From Rhizocola hellebori (lineage in GTDB: Bacteria > Actinomycetota > Actinomycetes > Mycobacteriales > Micromonosporaceae): a DNA stretch of 32,944 nt. The notes under the pieces are model-generated. The model worked only from the letters and a program-made list of their open reading frames with translations, was not told the DNA's origin and ran no database searches. The translations under genes were made by a program, and so were the position numbers. The DNA is taken from contig NZ_BONY01000097.1 in NCBI RefSeq assembly GCF_016862955.1, forward strand, positions 1 to 32,944, written 5' to 3'. Positions within the stretch are counted from its first letter, which is position 1, and every line of letters begins with the position of its first letter. This document shows positions 1 to 7,851 of this stretch, piece by piece.

Positions 1-847
1 ACCTGCGCTTCGCCAACACGATGCTGGAACCGGTCTGGAATCGGCATTACGTGGAGTGCGTCGAAATCACCATGGCGGAAGACTTCGGCGTCGAAGACCG
101 CGGCCATTTCTACGATCCGGTGGGCGCGCTGCGCGACGTCGTCGTCAACCATCTGATGCAGCTCGTCGCCGCCGGGGCGATGGAACCGCCGGCCGGCCGC
201 GACCCCGACACCCTGAAGAACGCGCAAGTCGCGCTCTGGCAGGCGATGCTGACCGCCGAGCCGGCCAACTACGTGCGCGGCCAATACGAGGGCTATCGGG
301 ACATCGACGGTGTGGCAAAGGATTCCACCACCGAGACCTATGTCGCGCTGCGCCTGGAAATCGACAACTGGCGCTGGTCGGGGGTGCCGTTCTACCTCCG
401 CACCGGCAAGCGGCTGCCGGTGACGCAGACCGAATTCCGGCTCGTCTTCAAACGCCCGCCCCGGCTGGGTCTAGCCCTGCCCGGCCGGCGAGCGCCCGAG
501 GAGAACCAGCTCGTCGTCAAGCTCGACCCGGCCACCGGAATCCGGCTCAAGCTCGATGCGCATCGCGCTGATGCCGAAGGGCCGCAAGAGGTGGAACTCG
601 ACATGGAATTCGCTCAGCAGGGCGGTGAAGGAGCAACGCCTTATGAGGTACTGCTTCACGCCGCGCTGGTCGGCAACGCCACCAGGTTCACCCGGCAGGA
701 CGGGGTCGAGGAGACCTGGCGGATCCTGCAGCCGCTGCTCGACTCCCCGCCGCCGGTGCAGGCCTACCAACCCGGGTCGTGGGGGCCGAGCGCGGCCGAC
801 AAACTGCTGGCGGGCCGCGGCCGCTGGTACGGACCTTGGATCGTGTC

Positions 848-851
<4 letters not shown>
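1..851 (+). CDS. zwf: Glucose-6-phosphate 1-dehydrogenase, C-terminal part (5' truncated by window edge)
   Basis: This enzyme oxidises glucose-6-phosphate to 6-phosphogluconolactone with NAD(P)+, the entry step of the oxidative pentose phosphate pathway in the cytosol. The gene enters from outside the window; the first complete codon is at base 3. Visible are the LRFAN...EPVWNRHYV segment, the DxxGxxxRGxFYDxxGALRD-like stretch (here with E for the usual first D), the YVRGQYEGY motif, and WRWSGVPFYLRTGKRLP, all characteristic of the C-terminal G6PD dimerisation/substrate domain. About 283 residues of a protein usually near 500 residues are present. The stop overlaps the next start as ATGA (848-851), so the downstream GH15 gene is probably translationally coupled. 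No frameshift is seen. Confidence 0.96.
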
Positions 852-2746
<1,895 letters not shown>

Positions 2747-2759
2747 AACGAGCGCCTAT

Positions 2760-2789
2760 CACCCGGTCGGGGAGTCCGCCGATCGGGTG
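2760..2789 (+). terminator. Hairpin terminator after the zwf-GH15 operon
   Basis: An 11-bp inverted repeat (CACCCGGTCGG at 2760-2770, CCGATCGGGTG at 2779-2789) with one G.U wobble and an 8-nt loop lies 14 bases after the GH15 stop. It lacks a U-tract, as is common for actinobacterial terminators. The rest of the 209-bp gap to the next gene holds a TTGACA at 2832-2837 without a convincing -10 partner. Confidence 0.6.
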
Positions 2790-2955
2790 TGAAGGCGTGA
2801 ATGAGGCGCGTTTCATCGACGATCGCCATGCTTGACATAGCAGACGATCCCGTGAATCGCGGACGTTCATTGTGTCTCTTTCACAACACACCACCACGAA
2901 ATCGCCGGTTCTAGCATCGAGCCGCTCGATTATTTCTATTCATGGAGGTGTGCCC

Positions 2956-5085
2956 GTGAAACGGACACTCGCGGCTGCGCTGGCTGGGAGCACCATGCTC
3001 TTTGCGGCAGCTCCAGCCCATGCCGTTGACGGCAACTTACCCGGCGGCACCAGCATCTCGGTCGCCATCGCCACGCCGGCCAACGGCGCTGTCTTTCCAC
3101 CGGGGCCGGTCACCGTCACCGGAACCGCCTCGGTCGGCGTTGGCGTGCCGGTGGCCAACACGTCGCTCGTCTATGTGATCGACGTGTCCGGCAGCACCGA
3201 GAGCTTCGGCGCGCCAAGCTGCGGCACCATCCTGCAATGCGAAATCGCGGCCGCTCTCGCGCTGAACAACGAGGCGCAGGACGGCTCGGTCGGCGAGGTC
3301 GGCGCGGTCGTCTTCGGATCGGTGGCGGCGACCGCCGATGTTCAGCCCGCCGGTGGCGACCAGCTCATCACCGGACCGGCCACCAACAACAACGGCAATG
3401 GCACCAGGGATATCGAGGAGGTCATCGCCTCGGCCAGCACCGGCGCCGTGGGCCAGTTCACCGCAAAGGGCGTCGACCAGAGCACCAACTTCGAAGACGC
3501 TCTGGCCAAGGCGAGGACGGTGACCGACGCGGCCACCAAGGCGCGCAAGATTGTCGTGTTCCTCTCCGACGGTTTCGCCACCGCCGGCGGAAGCATCAAC
3601 GGCCCGCTGACAGGCATCCCGGCCAACGTCGACATCTACACCTTCGCGGTCGGCGACGGCGCCGACTGCAACAACACCGGGGCGGGCCAGGGCAGCCTGG
3701 AGCAGATCACCGCGGCGACCGTGCCGGGTGGACACTGCGTCCAGGTCACCGACGTCGGGTCGCTGCCCGACATTCTGCCCAACGTCATCGGCTCCAGCCT
3801 CAACACGCTCACCATGCAGGTCGATGGCGGCGCGTTCAACCCGATCAGCAACACCGGCATCACCCCGGACCTGCCCCAGGCCGGTCCGGCGAGCGTCACC
3901 TACAGCACCGCCACCGCGGCGCTGGGCGCGGGCACCCACACGATCTGCGTGCGCGCCAACGGAACCGACGGCGGCGGCGCGGGCTTCGTGACCGACTGCC
4001 ACAACATCATCATCAACGCCCCACCGGTGGTCAGCCCGATCGGGCCGTTCGCCGGCCAGGAGGGAACCCTGGTCTCGATTGGCGGGACGGTCACCGATCC
4101 CGACGGCCCGAGCCTGGTCACCACCTGGAGCATCGCCGCACAGTCCGGAGTGGACGCCGGTGCCACCTGCGTCATCACCAACCCGGCGGCGCTGAGCACC
4201 ACGGTCAAATGCACTGACGATGGCGTATACAAGCTGACGCTTACCGCCAACGACAGTGTGAACACACCGGTTTCAGCGGTCACCACGCTGACACTGTCCA
4301 ATGTGGCCCCCGCGGCCACCATCTCCGCTCCGGCGGCCAACACGTTGGTGCTAAGGAATAGCAACGTTGTGTTCACCGCGCCATTCACCGATTTGGGTAC
4401 CAACGACAGCCACACCTGTTCGGTCAACTTCGATGATGGCAGTCCGGTGGCGCCCGGCTCGGTCAGCGAAACGCCAGGCACCGGAACGTGCACCGCGAAC
4501 CACGCCTTCACCGCCGTGGGTCCGCATAACGTTCTGGTGACCGTCACCGACGACGACGGGCATTCGGGGACAGCGATCGTCCGGGTGGTCGTCTACCGCA
4601 CAGCGGGCGCGTTCGCGATCCAGGCCACCGGTCTGGTGACCATTCCGCGTACGCCGAACGTGACGTGCCTGCCCAACGCCGCGCAGACCCAGGCCGCGGT
4701 GAACCTGCCGCCACTGGTGACCACCGGCGTGCTCAACGCGAGCTGCACCGTGGATCCGAACAACGGCACCACTGTTGCCCGGTCCTCGGTGGATGGGGCC
4801 ACCCTGCTGAGCGGGGCGATCCGGCTCAGCGTCGTGGAAAGCACCTGCACCTCATCGGCTAGCGGCGTCGCGCGCTCGTCGATCGTGGTGGGCACCATCA
4901 ACGGCGCACCGATCAACGCCGGCCCGGCCACGATCGGTATTCCCGGTGTCGCCGTGGTCCACCTGAACGAGACCACGACCGGCCCCGGTGGCCAGCTGGT
5001 GCAAAACGCCGTCCGGGTCGAGGTTCTCGGCCTGCTCGGCATCGTCACCCAGCAGGTCATCCTCTCCAGTTGCTACATCAACTAG
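2956..5085 (+). CDS. Secreted VWA-domain protein with PKD-like domains and a choice-of-anchor-P-like C-terminus
   Basis: The 709-residue protein starts at GTG 2956, behind a strong GGAGGTG ribosome-binding site (2944-2950, 5-nt spacer). This start gives a clean Sec signal peptide (MKRTLAAALAGSTMLF, cleavage after AHA). An upstream ATG at 2872 is in frame but lacks both. Residues ~70-270 form a von Willebrand A fold; the MIDAS motif DVSGS begins at residue 76. Two PKD/Ig-like modules follow (about 358-450 and 453-540). The last ~160 residues (GAFAIQATGLVTIPRTP onward, ending SSCYIN) resemble the 'choice-of-anchor P' type domain. There is no LPXTG or terminal membrane segment. A Leu is encoded by the rare TTA codon at 3037. 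VWA/PKD combinations usually mediate extracellular adhesion; the ligand is unknown. Confidence 0.82.
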   Translation: MKRTLAAALAGSTMLFAAAPAHAVDGNLPGGTSISVAIATPANGAVFPPGPVTVTGTASVGVGVPVANTSLVYVIDVSGSTESFGAPSCGTILQCEIAAALALNNEAQDGSVGEVGAVVFGSVAATADVQPAGGDQLITGPATNNNGNGTRDIEEVIASASTGAVGQFTAKGVDQSTNFEDALAKARTVTDAATKARKIVVFLSDGFATAGGSINGPLTGIPANVDIYTFAVGDGADCNNTGAGQGSLEQITAATVPGGHCVQVTDVGSLPDILPNVIGSSLNTLTMQVDGGAFNPISNTGITPDLPQAGPASVTYSTATAALGAGTHTICVRANGTDGGGAGFVTDCHNIIINAPPVVSPIGPFAGQEGTLVSIGGTVTDPDGPSLVTTWSIAAQSGVDAGATCVITNPAALSTTVKCTDDGVYKLTLTANDSVNTPVSAVTTLTLSNVAPAATISAPAANTLVLRNSNVVFTAPFTDLGTNDSHTCSVNFDDGSPVAPGSVSETPGTGTCTANHAFTAVGPHNVLVTVTDDDGHSGTAIVRVVVYRTAGAFAIQATGLVTIPRTPNVTCLPNAAQTQAAVNLPPLVTTGVLNASCTVDPNNGTTVARSSVDGATLLSGAIRLSVVESTCTSSASGVARSSIVVGTINGAPINAGPATIGIPGVAVVHLNETTTGPGGQLVQNAVRVEVLGLLGIVTQQVILSSCYIN

Positions 5086-5096
5086 GTTCGGAAGGG

Positions 5097-5130
5097 GGAT
5101 ACGCGCTCGTGTTTTCACGGGCGCGTATCC
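5097..5130 (+). terminator. Strong hairpin terminator after the VWA gene
   Basis: GGATACGCGC (5097-5106) pairs perfectly with GCGCGTATCC (5121-5130). Inside it, a U.G wobble and CGTG/CACG extend the stem to 15 bp, capped by a UUUU tetraloop. It begins 11 bases after the VWA gene stop, so it probably separates that gene from the small membrane protein at 5173. No U-tract follows. Confidence 0.75.
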
Positions 5131-5172
5131 GTGGCACGATGAGGCCGACAACCCCTCCACCTGGGAGTGAAC

Positions 5173-5367
5173 ATGCGCTGGGTATGGCTGATTCTTGGAA
5201 TCCTGCTGGTAGCTTCCGGCGTTCTATGGACCCTGCAAGGTCTTGACCTGCTGGGCCAGAGCGGCGGTATGAACGGCGAGAAGATATGGGCCATCATCGG
5301 CCCGATCACGGCCATCATCGGGCTGCTCCTGCTCGCGCGTGGGGTGCGGCGCAAGCCCTCCGCGTGA
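5173..5367 (+). CDS. Small two-helix membrane protein of unknown function
   Basis: This 64-residue protein has two hydrophobic helices (about residues 4-22, WLILGILLVASGVLW, and 36-55, IWAIIGPITAIIGLLLL). A GLDLLGQSGGMNGEK loop lies between them and a basic RRKP tail follows. I chose ATG 5173 because GGGAG (5163-5167) sits 5 bases upstream; a GTG at 5167 is possible and adds two residues. The positive C-terminal tail suggests that both ends face the cytosol. It ends only 4 bases from the convergently transcribed permease gene. No recognisable family motif is visible. The preceding hairpin suggests its own promoter or read-through. Confidence 0.72.
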   Translation: MRWVWLILGILLVASGVLWTLQGLDLLGQSGGMNGEKIWAIIGPITAIIGLLLLARGVRRKPSA

Positions 5368-5371
5368 ACGC

Positions 5372-6652
5372 CTATCGCGGTGCGGGTTTGCGCCGCACAT
5401 AGGCCAGCGCCAGCGCCCCGATGACCAGCGGCCACGCCAGGTACACGCCGGTGGCCAGCATCAGCACGATCACCGTGGCGAAGGCGATGACGGCCGTCCA
5501 CCAGCCCTTGCTGCGGCGGGGGAGTAACCGGATAGCGGCGGCGACACCGACGGCGTAGACGGCGACGAACGCGCCCGTGGTCGCCAGCACCAGCGGTTCG
5601 GTGCCCAGGCCGGTGAAGGCCACCAGGGCCAGCCCGATCGTGCCCAGAGCCAGGGTCAGCCCGAGACTGCGGCGCGGGATCTCCCCGGCCTGGCTGCCCT
5701 TGGCGAACCAGGACGGCAGCGCGGCATCGCGGCCCAGCGCTGCGCCAAGTTTCGCCGCGCCGGCGTGATAGGTGTTCATCACGCCAAGGGTCAGCAGCAC
5801 CGCGACGATCGCGGCGACCGCCTTGGCCGGCCCGCCGAACCCCCGGGCGAGCAGCTCCGCCAACGGCGCATCGGTCTGCCCGGCGGAAGCGCCGAGGACA
5901 AGGATGCTTGCGCCTGCGATGGCCAGGTAGAGGCCACCGACGATGACGATCGCCGCCCCCGTCGCCCGGGGGATGTCATGGGCGGGCCGTTTGAACTCGC
6001 CCGCGAGATGGGTGACGGCCTCCCAGCCCGCGAAGCTCCACACCAGCAGGGCCGCGGCGGAGCCGATGGCGAGCCAGCCGTGCGGGGCGAACGGGCGCAG
6101 GTTGCTCAGGTGGGCGTGCGGCAGCGAAGCGAGCGCCGCCGAAGCGAGCAGCGCGACCAGGACCCCGGCCAGGGCCAGCTGCACCCGGCCGGAGATGCGC
6201 ACGCCGAAGTAATTGATGACGCCCACCGCGGCGAAGAGCCCGAGGGCGGTGGCGAAGACCGTCTTCTCGCCGCCGCCGAAGGCCGACTCCACATAGCTTC
6301 CGGCGAAGATCGCGGCGGCCGGCGCCCCGGCGGGAACGGCCGCATAGAACCACCAGCCCACCACCGCGGCCGCCCGCGCGCCGAAGGCACGCCGGGCGTA
6401 GGTCGACACGCCCCCGGAGTCGGGATGGCGAGCACCCAGCGCGGCAAAGGTCGCGGCGAGCGGAATGGACGCGAGCACCAACCCGAGCCAGGCCAGCAGG
6501 GAGGCAGGCCCGGCCGCGCGGGCCGCGAGCGCGGGCAGCGCGATCACCCCCGTGCCCAGGACCGCGCCCACGTAGAGGGCGACGCCCTGGCTCAGGGACA
6601 GGCCCGCGCCCGGTGCGGCGGGCGCTGTTGCTTCCTGCTTTTCCGCGGTCAT
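5372..6652 (-). CDS. APC-superfamily amino-acid transporter, YjeH-like exporter
   Basis: A 426-residue integral membrane protein with roughly twelve hydrophobic segments. The first helix carries GAVLGTGVIALPALAA (~residues 29-44), the unwound GTG-type substrate motif of the APC family. GGVSTYARRAFG and GWWFYAAVPAGAPAAA follow. The order and wording of these segments resemble Escherichia coli YjeH, an exporter of methionine and branched-chain amino acids; this is a family-level judgement from memory. ATG 6652 is chosen because GGAGGGTGAGC precedes it directly; longer in-frame starts would run into the divergent regulator. It is divergent from the DJ-1/AraC regulator, its likely controller. The C-terminus ends in a basic RRKPAPR tail. 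Confidence 0.85.
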   Translation of the reverse strand: MTAEKQEATAPAAPGAGLSLSQGVALYVGAVLGTGVIALPALAARAAGPASLLAWLGLVLASIPLAATFAALGARHPDSGGVSTYARRAFGARAAAVVGWWFYAAVPAGAPAAAIFAGSYVESAFGGGEKTVFATALGLFAAVGVINYFGVRISGRVQLALAGVLVALLASAALASLPHAHLSNLRPFAPHGWLAIGSAAALLVWSFAGWEAVTHLAGEFKRPAHDIPRATGAAIVIVGGLYLAIAGASILVLGASAGQTDAPLAELLARGFGGPAKAVAAIVAVLLTLGVMNTYHAGAAKLGAALGRDAALPSWFAKGSQAGEIPRRSLGLTLALGTIGLALVAFTGLGTEPLVLATTGAFVAVYAVGVAAAIRLLPRRSKGWWTAVIAFATVIVLMLATGVYLAWPLVIGALALAYVRRKPAPR

Positions 6653-6693
6653 GCTCACCCTCCGAGCTTTGCCCGCGCGCGCCGCCCGAGCCA

Positions 6694-6722
6694 GTGGCAG
6701 GAATGCCAACATGCGATAGGAT
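6694..6722 (+). promoter_or_regulatory. Promoter of the DJ-1/AraC regulator, probably leaderless
   Basis: The -35-like GTGGCA (6694-6699) and the -10 TAGGAT (6717-6722) are 17 bases apart. The -10 ends 6 bases before the ATG at 6729, which would place the transcript start on or beside the start codon. A weak AGGA at 6718-6721 could alternatively serve as a ribosome-binding site. Confidence 0.5.
6695..6708. promoter_or_regulatory. Palindromic candidate operator TGGCAGGAATGCCA
   Basis: TGGCA-GGAA-TGCCA is a perfect 5-bp inverted repeat in the 76-bp divergent gap. It overlaps the -35 region of the regulator promoter. The half-site followed by GGAAT matches 9 of 10 positions of the AdpA consensus TGGCSNGWWY. 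AdpA is a regulator with the same DJ-1 plus AraC architecture. A related sequence, TGGCAGAAT, lies on the other strand at 6721-6729, overlapping the start codon. Autoregulation and control of the transporter are inferred. Confidence 0.5.
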
Positions 6723-6728
6723 TCTGCC

Positions 6729-7688
6729 ATGAGCCGGCATGTGGTCGCGGTGGCCGTCACCGATGGCGCGCCCATCTTCGAGCTGGCGGTGGTCTGCGAG
6801 GTCTTCGGCATCGAGCGCACCGATCTGGTCAACCCCTGGTACGACTTCCGCCTCTGCGCCGCCCAGCCCGGCCCCCTGCGCACAGCCGCGGGCCTGGTCG
6901 TGCAAACGCCCTACGGGCTCGACGACCTGGCCCGCGCCGACACGGTGATTGTCTCGGCCATCGCGCCACCGACCCGGGACGACCCGCCCGAGCCCCTGCT
7001 CGAAGCGTTGCGCCAGGCCTACGATCGCGGCGCGCGCATCGCCTCGATCTGCAGCGGTGTCTACGCGGTCGCGGCGGCCGGCCTGCTCGACGCGCGCCCG
7101 GCCACCACGCATTGGATGGTGGCCGACCATTTCGCCGAAACGTTCCCCGCGGTCAAACTCGACCCGGACGTCCTCTATGTCGACGATGGACAGATCCTCA
7201 CCTCGGCCGGCACCGGCGCCGGCATCGACCTGTGCCTGCACCTGGTCGAGCTCGATCACGGCGCCGCGATCGCCAACACGGTGGCCCGGCGCATGGTGGT
7301 GCCGCCCCACCGCGATGGCGGCCAGGCGCAATATGTGCAGCCGTCGGTGACCACGACCAGCCATCCCGGCCTGGGGCAGTGTCTCGATTGGGCACGGGCC
7401 CACCTGCACCTGCCGCTGACCGTGGCCGACCTCGCCCGCCGCGCCGGTCTCGGGCCTCGCACCTTCGTGCGGCGCTTCGCCGATGCCACCGGGCTGAGCC
7501 CGTTGCGCTGGCTGACCTCGGAGCGGATCCGGCTGGCCCAACAGCTTCTGGAAACCACCGATGAGCCGGTCGAGCGGATAGCCCGGCTCACCGGCTTCGG
7601 CACCGCACCCAACCTGCGCCAGCATTTCCGAAGGGCCGCAAGCGTTTCCCCGCAGACCTACCGCCGCGTCTTCCGGGCCGGCCGCTGA
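6729..7688 (+). CDS. DJ-1/PfpI-like plus AraC-type HTH transcriptional regulator (GlxA/FtrA/AdpA class)
   Basis: The 319-residue protein has an N-terminal DJ-1/PfpI (class I glutamine amidotransferase-like) sensor domain, about residues 5-170. The usual nucleophile elbow is ASICSGVYAVAAAGLLD, with Cys108. It is followed by the conserved ATTHW and SAGTGAGIDLCLHLVE segments. Residues ~215-312 form a double helix-turn-helix of the AraC family (HLPLTVADLARRAGLGPRTF; SPLRWLTSERIRLAQQLL; RIARLTGFGTAPNLRQHF). Family members act as activators or repressors; the amidotransferase fold is generally regulatory rather than catalytic. It is divergent from the YjeH-like exporter, so the likely signal is an amino acid or related metabolite. 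It has a leaderless-type promoter with an overlapping palindrome. Confidence 0.88.
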   Translation: MSRHVVAVAVTDGAPIFELAVVCEVFGIERTDLVNPWYDFRLCAAQPGPLRTAAGLVVQTPYGLDDLARADTVIVSAIAPPTRDDPPEPLLEALRQAYDRGARIASICSGVYAVAAAGLLDARPATTHWMVADHFAETFPAVKLDPDVLYVDDGQILTSAGTGAGIDLCLHLVELDHGAAIANTVARRMVVPPHRDGGQAQYVQPSVTTTSHPGLGQCLDWARAHLHLPLTVADLARRAGLGPRTFVRRFADATGLSPLRWLTSERIRLAQQLLETTDEPVERIARLTGFGTAPNLRQHFRRAASVSPQTYRRVFRAGR

Positions 7689-7798
7689 TCGCGCCGCAGC
7701 GACGGGGCCGGGCAAAGTGCCTGTCGTGGCGCAACGCGCAGGCGCCGCAAACTCCTGGCAGCTTTGAGCTTGCGGCCACGGACATGGTGACCCGGCAC

Positions 7799-7844
7799 GG
7801 ATGAAGGCGCGGATGCCATTTGGATGACCGGGGCCGATCAGGCT
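7799..7844 (+). promoter_or_regulatory. SARP-type phased heptamer array upstream of the FAAL-ACP-GNAT gene
   Basis: Three direct heptamers, GGATGAA (7799-7805), GGATGCC (7811-7817) and GGATGAC (7822-7828), start 12 and 11 bases apart, about one helical turn each. Ten bases further lies a poor -10-like CAGGCT (7839-7844), 7 bases before the ATG. SARPs bind direct heptamers with about 11-bp phasing just upstream of weak -10 elements. The same order and spacing recurs at 13015-13060 before another gene flanking the SARP. The remainder of the 7689-7851 gap shows no clear feature. Confidence 0.6.
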
Positions 7845-7851
7845 TGGTCCC

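Noticed and set aside
2832-2837. TTGACA as a -35 for the VWA gene
   Set aside because: No acceptable -10 lies 16-19 bases downstream, and it is over 100 bases from the start codon.
2870-2886. TTGTG-N7-CACAA inverted repeat upstream of the VWA gene
   Set aside because: Only 5 bp per arm, no second copy, and no promoter geometry to support it as an operator.
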